Counted from the first letter of the stretch, positions 1-8,663 are shown. The stretch is DNA of 64,000 nucleotides from Halobacteriovorax marinus SJ (GCF_000210915.2 NC_016620.1:558001-622000); one strand, 5' to 3'. Numbers and translations: made by a program. Notes: a model not told the origin generated them from the letters alone.

Positions 1-303
1 TTTCTAAAGAAGGGCGGTCAGTATTATTTCTTTGAAAAGGATGTCGATGCTCAAAAGACTAGATGGGGAGCAACACTAGACTTAATTAGTGGGCAGAGTT
101 CCGTTATTGAAAGTAGTCCTAGTGCAGAGTCTTTAATACGAACTCTCATTGGGGAAAACTCTGATGAGGAGTTAATGCTGCTTTCAAGGCCTGGGGGGCT
201 AACGCAGTTAAAAGTAAAGGTGAGACAAAATTCTTTCCCAAAAGTTGATTTAAAGCTTGAAGGAGCCAGAATTAGAATAGTATATGATTATAATATATTT
301 TAA
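1..303 (+). CDS. C-terminal end of an unrecognised protein (partial)
   Basis: An open frame enters from the left edge and stops with TAA at 301-303, giving the last 100 residues of a protein whose start lies outside the window. The visible part is hydrophilic, has no clear membrane segment or signature motif, and ends in a beta-rich stretch (ARIRIVYDYNIF). The next gene on the same strand begins 21 bases downstream, so it is probably the upstream member of the same transcript. I do not recognise the family. Confidence 0.6.
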   Translation, partial: FLKKGGQYYFFEKDVDAQKTRWGATLDLISGQSSVIESSPSAESLIRTLIGENSDEELMLLSRPGGLTQLKVKVRQNSFPKVDLKLEGARIRIVYDYNIF

Positions 304-324
304 TTTTAATATGCTGGGGCTAAT

Positions 325-885
325 TTGAAGCGGCTTATCTTCTCATTTATTTTTATTTCGACTTTGGTATTGATATTTTTTATCTATCAAAGTGCCCAAA
401 GAAATGAGATTGAAGCCAAGACGGCTACGGACTCTTTACTTGTAGAGGAGTCCTCTTCAAAAGACTTAGGGGAGAAAAATATTGATTTAATATCTCCCCC
501 TCATACAGATGATGAGTGTGAGAAGTTCATTAAGACTCTCTCAACTTCTGAGTATGAAAATATCCAAAATAGACGTTGGTCAAATGTTCATATTAAATAT
601 ATTGATGGTGAAACTTATAGAATTCGCTACTTCTATGATGATGGTCCAAATGGAGAGTATCAAAAGACTATCCTCTATAAAGAAGATGAGACAGAGTTTC
701 CTCATATCGTTAAAGTCTTTAAGGGTTTTGAGCAAACTGAGTTAAAGGACTACTTCGATAGAGGAGACATTATTTGGCAAGAACAGGCCTATGAAACTTC
801 TATTCGTGGTAAGTCTATTTACTGGCGAAAAATCAATGATGAATTTGTCGATTTAAATATTGATGAAGGGCTTAGTTGTCTTTAG
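325..885 (+). CDS. membrane-anchored hypothetical protein
   Basis: A 186-residue protein starting with TTG; a GGGG stretch about 6 bases upstream is a plausible ribosome binding site. Residues 2-22 (KRLIFSFIFISTLVLIFFIY) form one hydrophobic segment after two basic residues. That suggests an uncleaved anchor or signal peptide, with no lipobox cysteine. The rest is charged and should lie in the periplasm. It sits between a partial gene and murJ on the same strand. I do not recognise the family and assign no function. Confidence 0.65.
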   Translation: MKRLIFSFIFISTLVLIFFIYQSAQRNEIEAKTATDSLLVEESSSKDLGEKNIDLISPPHTDDECEKFIKTLSTSEYENIQNRRWSNVHIKYIDGETYRIRYFYDDGPNGEYQKTILYKEDETEFPHIVKVFKGFEQTELKDYFDRGDIIWQEQAYETSIRGKSIYWRKINDEFVDLNIDEGLSCL

Positions 886-921
886 TATTAAAGTAGTATC
901 TAATTCTTTCATCGGTGTCAT

Positions 922-2490
922 ATGGGACAATCAAATTCAACAAAGAGAGTACTCTTATCCTCTAGCAAAATGGCCGTTGCAACTTTCTCAAGTCGTATTC
1001 TTGGTTTAGTTAGAGAGCAGGCCATAGCGGCAGTCTTCGGCGCGTCAGGTGTGACAGATGCCTTCACCATTGCTTACCGCATTCCAAATATGCTTAGAGA
1101 CCTTTTCGCTGAAGGCGCTTTTTCATCTGCATTTGTTCCAACATTTACAGGTGTTCGATTAAAGAATGAGAAATTAGCAAAGGGCCTACTTTGGTCAATG
1201 GCGGCTTTATTGGCACTTATTACAGGTGTGATTTCGCTCCTACTAATCGTTTATGCAAAAGAAGTTGTGCTCTTATTTACAAATGAGGTGTTCAACTCTG
1301 ATCCAGAGAGGCTTGAGATAACAATCGGTCTTGTGAGAATAATGGCCCCTTTCCTTGTGCTCATATCACTGGCCGCACTTTTTATGGGGACGTTGAATAC
1401 GTTGAAAATTTTCTTCGTTCCTTCGTTTGCTCCCGCTCTTTTTAATATTGCCATGATCGGATGTATTTTCTTATTACCCGATAGATTGAAGTTTTGGGGT
1501 TATCACCCTGTCTACTCACTTGGAGTAGGTGTTATGTTGGGTGGTTTCATTCAAATGATTGTTCAGCTACCTCTCTTATTTAAAAAAGGTTACGGTCCTC
1601 AAGGTCCATTCAAGTTGATAAGTAAAGATTCAAAAGTTGTTCTAAAAAGAGTTGGAATTGGGACTATTGGTATTGCTGCTACTCAGATTAATGTCATCAT
1701 CACAACAATCTTAGCAACAAGTACTGTCGTTGGGGCTGTCTCGTGGCTAACTTTTGCATTTAGACTCTTTCAATTTCCTGTAGGGATTCTTAGTGTATCT
1801 ATTGCTGGCTCAAACCTTGTTCACTTTAGCGAGGCTTGGAAGAATTCTGAAAAAGAGAAGGCCATCAATTATCTATCGACTAGTTACTTTCTTTCTTTTT
1901 TGACAATTGTTCCGGCAATGGCGCTTCTCTTTGCACTGGCAAAGGAGAGTATTCACCTGGTTTTTGAAAGAGGAGCATTTGACGGACACGATACGGCCAT
2001 GACTTATCAAGCTTTGAAGTATTACTTGGTTGGTCTTCCTTGTTATGGACTCTATAAGATTTTTGCGCCGACATTCTTTGCTTTGGACAGACCCAAGATA
2101 CCTGTGAAGATTTCAATTTTCTCAATCTTTTGCAATATAATCTTCTGTGTCTACTTCACGCCAAAGTATGGATTTTGGATCTTGGCCCTGGGGACAAGTT
2201 TATCTATGATTCTAAACTCAGTACTGCAGGCAGTATTCCTTAGAAATTTACTAGATATCTCTTGGAGTTTCTTTTTTAAGCTTAGAATCTTGAAAATAAT
2301 TGTTTCTGGAATAATTACTTATGTTGCAACGCTGCAAGCTAGTCAGTTTTTATTTCGCTTTGAAGACCCATTTTTCACCAAGGCGTTAATGTTCTGTCTT
2401 TCGGGAGCCTTTGGTGCTGTATGTTACGGGCTTGTTCTATTTATTTTAGGTGAGGGAAGGGAACTTCTTAGGGTAGTTAGACGAAAATAA
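922..2490 (+). CDS. murJ: lipid II flippase MurJ (MviN)
   Basis: A 522-residue polytopic membrane protein of the MOP/MurJ family, which flips the peptidoglycan precursor lipid II across the inner membrane. The N-terminal hallmark is clear: SRILGLVREQAIAAVFGASG at about residues 24-43, then RIPNMLRDLFAEGAFSSAFV at about 53-72. The length is normal for the family and roughly 14 hydrophobic helices can be counted. The ATG follows the previous gene by 36 bases; no strong Shine-Dalgarno is visible. The arginines near the N-terminus expected for substrate binding are present. Call based on recognised family motifs. Confidence 0.96.
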   Translation: MGQSNSTKRVLLSSSKMAVATFSSRILGLVREQAIAAVFGASGVTDAFTIAYRIPNMLRDLFAEGAFSSAFVPTFTGVRLKNEKLAKGLLWSMAALLALITGVISLLLIVYAKEVVLLFTNEVFNSDPERLEITIGLVRIMAPFLVLISLAALFMGTLNTLKIFFVPSFAPALFNIAMIGCIFLLPDRLKFWGYHPVYSLGVGVMLGGFIQMIVQLPLLFKKGYGPQGPFKLISKDSKVVLKRVGIGTIGIAATQINVIITTILATSTVVGAVSWLTFAFRLFQFPVGILSVSIAGSNLVHFSEAWKNSEKEKAINYLSTSYFLSFLTIVPAMALLFALAKESIHLVFERGAFDGHDTAMTYQALKYYLVGLPCYGLYKIFAPTFFALDRPKIPVKISIFSIFCNIIFCVYFTPKYGFWILALGTSLSMILNSVLQAVFLRNLLDISWSFFFKLRILKIIVSGIITYVATLQASQFLFRFEDPFFTKALMFCLSGAFGAVCYGLVLFILGEGRELLRVVRRK

Positions 2491-2574
2491 AGCTATAAGA
2501 AATTCAATAAGTTTCTTGTTTTATGACTTTTAAATAGGTTACACTTATAGAGAATTTTGACTCATGGAGTATTA

Positions 2575-3018
2575 ATGAGAACTGATTTTGAAACACTCAA
2601 AACTTTAGCTAGTTATTCTATTAATAACTTGAAAGAAAATAGAATAATTGAATTTGATATTGATAATAGAGAAGCGTTAATCGATGCAATGGCCACAGAG
2701 TATGGTGTGAGTTTTGCTACTGACGAAGACGTAAGAGATCAGGCCATCGAAGAAGTTGAAGAAAAGATGGGTGATATGGTTCCTGAAGATATTACGGAAT
2801 CTGAAATGTTTAATCACGCTAGAAAAGAAATTATTAAGTCTTTTAACGGTGAGAATATTGGTGGTCTCTACCTTGTAGAGTCTCTTCATCAAATTGCTAC
2901 GAGAATGGCGAACTTCCTATTAAACTGTGACCTTATCGACGATGTATTTGGAACAGACGAAGAAATTCATGCATTTCTTGTAAAGAAGATCAGAACTTTC
3001 TCTCCAAAGAAAAACTAA
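2575..3018 (+). CDS. DUF507-like protein
   Basis: A 147-residue acidic, helical soluble protein. The start is placed at the ATG at 2575 because GGAG at 2566-2569 sits 5 bases before it; the longer frame from a TTG at 2557 has no such site and would overlap it. The pattern of alternating helices with an internal IIEFDIDNREALIDAM segment and a C-terminal LVKKIRTFSPKK resembles DUF507 proteins, which are common in deltaproteobacteria and have no established function. Family assignment is from memory of the pattern and moderate. A strong terminator follows 30 bases downstream, so this is the last gene of its transcript. Confidence 0.6.
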   Translation: MRTDFETLKTLASYSINNLKENRIIEFDIDNREALIDAMATEYGVSFATDEDVRDQAIEEVEEKMGDMVPEDITESEMFNHARKEIIKSFNGENIGGLYLVESLHQIATRMANFLLNCDLIDDVFGTDEEIHAFLVKKIRTFSPKKN

Positions 3019-3047
3019 TTTAGAAAAGACATTCTTATTTATAGTCG

Positions 3048-3075
3048 GGCCACTCAATGAGTGGCCTTTGATTTA
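3048..3075 (+). terminator. rho-independent terminator after the DUF507-like gene
   Basis: GGCCACTC at 3048-3055 pairs perfectly with GAGTGGCC at 3059-3066 across a three-base loop, followed by TTTGATTTATTT. It lies between two convergent genes. Confidence 0.85.
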
Positions 3076-3099
3076 TTTATCTTTATTATTGATTCTTTT

Positions 3100-3699
3100 C
3101 TATTGATGAAGAAACTCAAAAGTTCTCAAGACTTCTTCAAAGTAAGGGCCTTCAATTGCACCATTGAGAATACTGCTTCGGCTTTTGGCAAAAAGGTAGG
3201 CGTCGTTGATATTATCTTTAATGAGATAGCAGTCAAAGTAAACTCTTTCACTCACATTCTCTGTTGCCGTACCTTCGATATGTAGAAGGTCTACTCTACC
3301 TTCTATATAAGGAATAAACTCTTCAAAACAACTTGGAGTATTGATAATCGTCTCTTCGGGATCAAAGATGAGCTTTAATTCTTCTAGTTTCTTTACGAGG
3401 ACTTCCTCAAGTTCTAGATCTGCGAGGTGGGCATCATTTTTAAACCAGATAAAGTCTGCTCTCCAATCGTAGCGTGTATCAGTTCTCTCAAAGATGGCAT
3501 GGCTTGATTCGTCTACCTCATATTGGTCGGTAGTATTTCCCCACCAGCTTGGTAGGAAGAAGAGAAAGTTTTTTAATTCAAACTCTTTGGCGTTTTCGAC
3601 ATAGGCCTGCTTCTCTTCTTTAATGGCAATCATTGAATAGATTGCGTAGAGTAGTATCCCGCCAAAAATAAGCCATTCTATGAGTCTTGAAAAATCCAT
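3100..3699 (-). CDS. membrane-anchored hypothetical protein
   Basis: A 199-residue reverse-strand protein. Residues about 8-28 (EWLIFGGILLYAIYSMIAI) form one transmembrane helix; the rest is acidic and aromatic-rich (e.g. FLFFLPSWWGN). No lipobox and no recognised domain. The ATG at 3699 has no convincing Shine-Dalgarno. The gene is convergent with the DUF507-like gene and divergent from the glycine-rich protein, so it is a single-gene unit. Function unknown. Confidence 0.7.
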   Translation of the reverse strand: MDFSRLIEWLIFGGILLYAIYSMIAIKEEKQAYVENAKEFELKNFLFFLPSWWGNTTDQYEVDESSHAIFERTDTRYDWRADFIWFKNDAHLADLELEEVLVKKLEELKLIFDPEETIINTPSCFEEFIPYIEGRVDLLHIEGTATENVSERVYFDCYLIKDNINDAYLFAKSRSSILNGAIEGPYFEEVLRTFEFLHQ

Positions 3700-3796
3700 A
3701 AGCTGAAAATACTTAAGGTTTTCTTCTCTGTAAACGTGATTTTTAATGGTTATTTCTTGTATTTTCAGTGTTTTAGCTAGTTTAAAACTATTCCGC

Positions 3797-3824
3797 TAAA
3801 GTTTTATTTAAAGTGATCCGATAA
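3797..3824 (+). promoter_or_regulatory. sigma-28 (FliA)-type promoter
   Basis: TAAAGTTT at 3797-3804 exactly matches the FliA -35 consensus, and TCCGATAA at 3817-3824 matches the -10 consensus GCCGATAA at seven of eight bases. The gap is 12 bases against the usual 11. It lies 56 bases before the ATG of the glycine-rich protein. A sigma-70-like TATAAT also occurs at 3835-3840 but without a good -35. The window itself encodes FliA. Confidence 0.55.
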
Positions 3825-3879
3825 ACTAGTGAGATATAATAAATGCAGGTGTAGTGACCTGTAATTTGGAGAAGTAGAG

Positions 3880-5499
3880 ATGAATAACTCAAGAACAAAG
3901 ACAACATGGAAGCACTATCTAATCGCAGCAGGCTTTACGTTGACTCATTCCATGATTGCTTCGGCTGATCAAGGTGTGTTTAGCGATTGCCAATACGCTG
4001 GGGAAAGTAAAGAGATGTGTTACAAAATGGTCATGGCTTCTGAATATGGGGGTGAAATTGACTGTGTTGAGTGTTTATTCTACGAACAGCCGGAGCAAAA
4101 TAAGCTTGCTGAAACTCTTGGTGTTGTGGCCGGACCACTAGCGTTTTTAGGCGCTTCATATTTCGGTGCTAAATATCAATATAAAGGTCAAAAGGCTTGG
4201 GCCAATGCTTATGAAGCTGGTCATACTGCTTGTACTACAAGATTTAATTCATATTTAAATTACTCAACTGAAAGAGGGGCCACTCCAATTTCACCAGGAG
4301 ATGCAGAATCATTTGCAAGCTCGTGTGGTGCTGGAGGATCTCTTGGTATCGGTGGAGGCTACGGCGGTTACGGTGGAATGTACGGTAATGGCTATGGTGG
4401 TTTCGGAAATCCATTTCTCTCGGCGGGATATTCTCCTGGCTTTATGGGTGGAATGATGGGGCCAAACTTTGGTGGCGGAATTTACGGTGGATTTGGCGGC
4501 GGAAATATGGGCTTCGGTGGAGGTCTAGGGCTTGGACTTGGTCTAGGTGCTATGAATGGATTATTTGGAAATGGAAGCGGCCTAGGTGGAGGCATTAACA
4601 TTGGTATCGGTGGTGGCATCGGTATGGGTGGTGGCCTTGGAATGGGTGGAATGTATCCAGGTGGTTTCGGTATGGGTGGTAATCCATACGGTGGAATCTA
4701 TGGAGGCATTGGCGGTGGATTTGGTTATCCAGGAATGGGTGGCGGAGTTTACGGCCCAGGACTCGGTGGCGGAATTAATATTGGTCTAGGCGGTGGTCTA
4801 GGTGGTCTCGGCGGAGGTATGGGTTACCCTGGAATGGGTGGCGGCCTTGGCGGAGGAATTAATATTGGTCTAGGCGGTGGTCTAGGTGGTCTCGGTGGAG
4901 GTATGGGTTATCCAGGAATGGGTGGCGGAATCTACGGTGGAGTAGGTTACCCAGGTATGGGTGGCGGAATCTATGGTGGAGCCGGATATCCAGGAATGGG
5001 CGGAATCTACGGTGGAGCCGGATATCCAGGAATGGGTGGAATCTATGGTGGAGGATACCCAGGTGGTGGACTTTATAATAATGGAATGGGTGGCATCTAT
5101 GGTGCGGGAATTCTTCCAGGTTCAATGGGATTAAACCCTTGGGGAGCTGGTGGAGCTAACGGTTCATACTGGAATAACTCTGGTGGCTGGAACGGTGGTC
5201 TCAATAATGGAATGTACAGTCAGTACCAACAACAAATGCAGCAACAATACCAACAGAATGCTGACATTCAAGGTCAGGTTCAAGCAGGATATGCAAGAGC
5301 ACAGGGGAATCAGATTACAAGCCAAGCGGCAAATCAGGCGTTGTATCAGAACTATCAGAATGCGGCACAAGACCTCTACTCTAATTCATATTACGGCGGT
5401 GGGAATACAATCAATCCATACGCAAATGGATCGATGTACTCAGTTGGTAATTTAGGTCTAAACTTTGGCGTTAATGCTGGAGGATATGTAGGCTTCTAA
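3880..5499 (+). CDS. secreted glycine-rich repeat protein
   Basis: A 539-residue exported protein, with a Shine-Dalgarno GGAGAAG before the ATG. A signal peptide is likely at residues 1-30 (hydrophobic stretch ending in a SMIASA-like cleavage site). Residues 30-150 are a globular, cysteine-containing part (four cysteines between about 37 and 66 plus two later). From about 150 to 425 the protein is extremely glycine-rich. It has an exact-type tandem of a 28-residue unit beginning INIGLGGGLGGLGGG (84-nt period near 4773 and 4857), then about five shorter GIYGGxGYPGMG units. The C-terminal 110 residues are rich in Q, N, Y and A (YQQQMQQQYQQ). Such low-complexity sequence suggests a surface, matrix or adhesive fibre protein; this is inference. 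A sigma-28-like promoter lies upstream, so expression may track motility. Confidence 0.85.
   Translation: MNNSRTKTTWKHYLIAAGFTLTHSMIASADQGVFSDCQYAGESKEMCYKMVMASEYGGEIDCVECLFYEQPEQNKLAETLGVVAGPLAFLGASYFGAKYQYKGQKAWANAYEAGHTACTTRFNSYLNYSTERGATPISPGDAESFASSCGAGGSLGIGGGYGGYGGMYGNGYGGFGNPFLSAGYSPGFMGGMMGPNFGGGIYGGFGGGNMGFGGGLGLGLGLGAMNGLFGNGSGLGGGINIGIGGGIGMGGGLGMGGMYPGGFGMGGNPYGGIYGGIGGGFGYPGMGGGVYGPGLGGGINIGLGGGLGGLGGGMGYPGMGGGLGGGINIGLGGGLGGLGGGMGYPGMGGGIYGGVGYPGMGGGIYGGAGYPGMGGIYGGAGYPGMGGIYGGGYPGGGLYNNGMGGIYGAGILPGSMGLNPWGAGGANGSYWNNSGGWNGGLNNGMYSQYQQQMQQQYQQNADIQGQVQAGYARAQGNQITSQAANQALYQNYQNAAQDLYSNSYYGGGNTINPYANGSMYSVGNLGLNFGVNAGGYVGF
4773..5065 (+). repeat. tandem repeats inside the glycine-rich gene
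   Basis: Two near-identical 84-base units start at about 4773 and 4857, encoding 28 residues each. They are followed to about 5065 by 36-45-base units encoding GYPGMGGGIYGG variants. Most differences between units are synonymous third-position changes, so the protein repeat is kept while the DNA drifts. Confidence 0.85.
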
Positions 5500-5527
5500 T
5501 TTTATTTCAAGAAATTTCATATATTGT

Positions 5528-5550
5528 AATGCCTCCCAAGTGGAGGCATT
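5528..5550 (+). terminator. probable terminator after the glycine-rich gene
   Basis: AATGCCTCC (5528-5536) pairs with GGAGGCATT (5542-5550) across a five-base loop. The following T-run is short (TTTA), so termination may be partial. It is 28 bases after the stop codon. Confidence 0.6.
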
Positions 5551-5553
5551 TAC

Positions 5554-5577
5554 CTATCTCAGCGTAAAGTGAGATAG
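5554..5577 (+). promoter_or_regulatory. hairpin just upstream of the formyltransferase ribosome binding site
   Basis: CTATCTCA (5554-5561) pairs perfectly with TGAGATAG (5570-5577) around an eight-base loop, and ends three bases before the GGAGAAG ribosome binding site. It could modulate translation or act as an operator for the four-gene cluster; which one cannot be told from sequence. Confidence 0.45.
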
Positions 5578-5589
5578 CTTGGAGAAGAG

Positions 5590-6333
5590 TTGAAGGTAGT
5601 ACTTGTTACGAGTCAACTTAACTATATGCCTGCTAATTACTCAAAAACCATTGAGGGCATTCTTGCGTCTTCAAACGGGCGAATAACTTCCTTAATAGAA
5701 ATTGAAAACTTAGATTATAGCTACATTAAAAGTGGTCTAGGGTTAATATTCTATGGCGCCAAGAACTTTGGCACTCAGCTGATTAAAAATTTAATTCAAG
5801 CAAAAATATCTTCTAAGAAGTCTCTATGTGAAAAGTATAAAGTGGATCATAGACTTTTTAAAAGTATCAATTCAAAAGAAGCGATTGAGTTTTTAGAAAA
5901 AGAGAAATTCGATCTTTTAATAAATCTTAGAACTAGATGTATCTATAAAAAGAAAGCTCTAAACTCTACAAGACTTGGGTGTGTGAATATTCACCACGGC
6001 TTATTACCAAAGTACAGGGGCACAATGTGCGATCTAAATGCACTAAGTGAGAACCGAGAAGCTGGATTCTCTATTCATGTTATGGATGAGAAAATTGATA
6101 ATGGAGCAATTCTAAAAGTTGTCTCCATAACAGCAAATGAAAAAGATTATTTTAAATACTTAGGTTTGACGAAGGATTATGAAATTAAAGCAATAACAGA
6201 GTTACTCGACTTTGTTGCTGAAAATAATACTCTTCCCGAGGGGGAAGAGAATCACGTTGCAGGAAGTGTTTATACAAAAACTCCAGACATAAAAAAAGTA
6301 AGAGAATATATAAAGAAAGGAATGATTCTATGA
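5590..6333 (+). CDS. formyltransferase-family protein
   Basis: A 247-residue protein starting with TTG, well spaced after GGAGAAG at 5581-5587. Residues about 130-180 carry the formyl_trans_N catalytic pattern: NIHHGLLPKYRG (Asn and His of the active site) and the downstream DEKIDNGAIL aspartate. This family transfers a formyl group from 10-formyl-tetrahydrofolate to an amine (as in PurN, Fmt and sugar-amine formyltransferases). The protein has no Fmt C-terminal domain and diverges from PurN in its first 80 residues, so the acceptor is unknown. It overlaps the next gene by 4 bases (ATGA), showing translational coupling. Inferred role: formylating an amine in the product of the cluster. Confidence 0.8.
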   Translation: MKVVLVTSQLNYMPANYSKTIEGILASSNGRITSLIEIENLDYSYIKSGLGLIFYGAKNFGTQLIKNLIQAKISSKKSLCEKYKVDHRLFKSINSKEAIEFLEKEKFDLLINLRTRCIYKKKALNSTRLGCVNIHHGLLPKYRGTMCDLNALSENREAGFSIHVMDEKIDNGAILKVVSITANEKDYFKYLGLTKDYEIKAITELLDFVAENNTLPEGEENHVAGSVYTKTPDIKKVREYIKKGMIL

Positions 6334-8663
6334 TTAAGGCCATTGTCTATCACGGTTCTCCGGGAACAGAAGAGGACTTTAAGTTTTTAGAAGGTTATCT
6401 TGAGAACGTCGTGATGGCCTCCAGAGGGAAGTCATATGACGGAGATATTTATATTGGATATTCGTTTGGAAGCTACTTTGCGATAAAGGATTTTGTAAAT
6501 AATCCAAAAGCAAGTAAGCTAATTTTGATCTCACCATATTTATTTTCTGAACCCTTAGGTAGTTTGAAGAAGTTACTATTAAGTAATTCTCTAAGTGCAA
6601 ATTTCTTAATCTCAAAGTTAAAAGATAAAATTATTGATGAATTAATTGAGAAGTCGGCTCATCCAAAAAGTGCTTCCAATGAGTACCGTGAAATAGCGGC
6701 GAGATATAATAATGTCAATATTCTTCAAAGGGCTGCACTAGAGAAGGAAATTCCTGCAAGTGAAATAGAAGATCTGTGCAAGAAGTGCAAAGATAGAGAA
6801 GTCGTCATCATTTGGGGGGACCAAGATCAGTCTACAGATCTAGGGCATATTCAAAGAATTCGAAAATTAATCACAGCAAAAGAAATTACTTTAACTGGAG
6901 CCGGTCACGCGATCCCATGGACTCACCGAGAAGAGGTGATGAAGTATATTCTAGAAAATAGTAAGGAGAGAATTGGCTATCATAGTGGAGAGAGTGCAGG
7001 TAATAACGTTGCAACTTTTCTGCGTGAGCATGTGCGAGAGAATCCTGAAAAAAGTGTTCTTACTTGGGTAGACTTACAGAAAATTTCAGGATGGAAGGGA
7101 GATTTAAACACACCTCTTCCCCATGAATCGATTAGTGTTAAAGAGCTAGATCATCTTGTTTCTAAAATATCAGGAGGTCTTTTAAAATTAGGTATAAAGA
7201 AAGGTGATAGAGTGATTATCTTTATCCCTATGTCTTTACAGTTATATGCAGCGATGTTTGCCCTTCAAAAAATTGGAGCGGTCGCGGTTTTTCTCGATAG
7301 CTGGGCAAGGAGAGATCAACTGGGGGTGAGTGCACAGACTGCGGAGCCAAAGGCCATCCTTTCTCTAGAGAAAGCCTTCATGTATCTTAAAGGGGTTCAG
7401 GAGATCGAAGATATTGAGTTGAAGATTTCTGTTGGGCCAGTTGAAGGGAAGTACGACTCTTCTTTAGAGGAGTTAATGCAAAGTGAACCTAATGATGAGA
7501 TCACACCTGTTGAAAAAGAACATACTGCACTTATAACATTTACAACAGGAAGTTCTGGAAAGCCAAAGGGAGCAGATCGCTCCCATCGATTCTTATCTGC
7601 TCAGCACTATGCTCTAAATAGGCATATTCCATATATTGAAAGCGATGTTGATTTGCCAGTCTTTCCTATATTCTCTTTGAATAATTTAGCAGCAGGGGTA
7701 ACAACAGTAATTCCAGCAATAGATGTTGGGGCCCCGAATGAGAGAGATCCTCTAATTCTTATCGCTCAATTTCTTACGATGAAAGTCACATGTACAACAC
7801 TTTCACCGTCTCTATTAAATGCTGTGAGTGCATTCTGTTTAAAGAATAATTTAAAACTCAACGGACTTAAGAGAATTGTAACTGGAGGAGCTCCTGTCTC
7901 AAGAGATGATGTTCAAAGGATTAAAGAGGCCGCTCCGAATGCAGAGATTCTCGTTCTCTATGGATCAACTGAGGTTGAACCTATGGCCCATATTGAAGCA
8001 AAAGACATGCTTGCTCAAGTTGGAGATGACGATCCTGAGATTGTAGAGCCAGGGGTTAATGTTGGTAAGTTTGATTCAGGACTTGAAGTTAAATATATAA
8101 AAATAATTAATGATCCAATTACTATTAACTCTGAATCTGAATGGCAAGATATTGAAGTCGCAAAGGGAAGTGCTGGAGAGATTATTGTCTCTGGGGAACA
8201 TGTCTGTCGAAACTATTATAACAATGAAGAAGCATTTAAGAAGACGAAGATTGTCGATAATCAAAATCGTGTCTGGCACAGAACAGGGGACCTTGGTTTC
8301 GAAGACGAGAAGGGAGACCTTTGGTTAGTTGGTCGTGTACATAATGCAATCAATAGAGGTGGGGAGTATTGTTTTCCTGTTCGCGCTGAAATTGTAATGA
8401 AGCGTGTTTCGGGCCTACTGCATGCAGCTTATCTTGGCATTCCCGATGATAGGCTTACAGAAAAGCCTATCGCTGTTTTCAGTGTAAAAGAGGGTGAGGA
8501 TGCAAGTCTTGTTAGAAGTGAAATAGAGAGAATGTTAACGAAGAATGAAATCATCTTCGATGATATTATTCATGTTGAATCAATCCCAATGGATCCAAGA
8601 CATCATTCGAAAGTTGAATATCACGTTCTTCGAGATAGTCTAAAGAATGAGGGAAAAATATAG
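6330..8663 (+). CDS. alpha/beta-hydrolase fused to OleC-like AMP-dependent ligase
   Basis: A 777-residue two-domain protein. Residues 1-215 are an alpha/beta hydrolase with an apparent intact triad: nucleophile Ser45 in GYSFGS, acid Asp164 or Asp166 in WGDQDQS, and His193 in GAGHAIP. Residues 225-777 are an adenylate-forming ligase with TFTTGSSGKPKG (A3), YGSTEVEP (A5), HRTGDLGF and NRGGEYCFP (A7/A8), and the terminal catalytic lysine in PRHHSKVEY (A10). The DLPVFPIFSLNNLA stretch after A3 closely resembles OleC (beta-lactone synthetase) rather than a typical acyl-CoA ligase. The hydrolase-ligase order is that of natural OleBC fusions, although the hydrolase here is shorter than OleB. No OleA thiolase or OleD reductase is nearby, so classical olefin synthesis is doubtful. 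Beta-lactone, ester or acyl-CoA chemistry are all possible. Confidence 0.85.
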   Translation: MIKAIVYHGSPGTEEDFKFLEGYLENVVMASRGKSYDGDIYIGYSFGSYFAIKDFVNNPKASKLILISPYLFSEPLGSLKKLLLSNSLSANFLISKLKDKIIDELIEKSAHPKSASNEYREIAARYNNVNILQRAALEKEIPASEIEDLCKKCKDREVVIIWGDQDQSTDLGHIQRIRKLITAKEITLTGAGHAIPWTHREEVMKYILENSKERIGYHSGESAGNNVATFLREHVRENPEKSVLTWVDLQKISGWKGDLNTPLPHESISVKELDHLVSKISGGLLKLGIKKGDRVIIFIPMSLQLYAAMFALQKIGAVAVFLDSWARRDQLGVSAQTAEPKAILSLEKAFMYLKGVQEIEDIELKISVGPVEGKYDSSLEELMQSEPNDEITPVEKEHTALITFTTGSSGKPKGADRSHRFLSAQHYALNRHIPYIESDVDLPVFPIFSLNNLAAGVTTVIPAIDVGAPNERDPLILIAQFLTMKVTCTTLSPSLLNAVSAFCLKNNLKLNGLKRIVTGGAPVSRDDVQRIKEAAPNAEILVLYGSTEVEPMAHIEAKDMLAQVGDDDPEIVEPGVNVGKFDSGLEVKYIKIINDPITINSESEWQDIEVAKGSAGEIIVSGEHVCRNYYNNEEAFKKTKIVDNQNRVWHRTGDLGFEDEKGDLWLVGRVHNAINRGGEYCFPVRAEIVMKRVSGLLHAAYLGIPDDRLTEKPIAVFSVKEGEDASLVRSEIERMLTKNEIIFDDIIHVESIPMDPRHHSKVEYHVLRDSLKNEGKI

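Noticed and set aside
3061-3285. Forward frame after the DUF507-like gene
   Set aside because: It begins in the terminator stem and is antisense to a better supported reverse-strand gene.
4773-5065. CRISPR array
   Set aside because: The repeats are in frame within a coding gene, with synonymous drift and no unique spacers.
4859-5125. Reverse-strand His/Arg/Leu-rich frame opposite the glycine repeats
   Set aside because: It mirrors the GGN codon repeats of the real gene and has no start context or family resemblance.
6330-8663. Complete olefin (Ole) biosynthesis system
   Set aside because: OleA and OleD are not in the window and the neighbours are unrelated to that pathway; only the fusion itself is OleBC-like.
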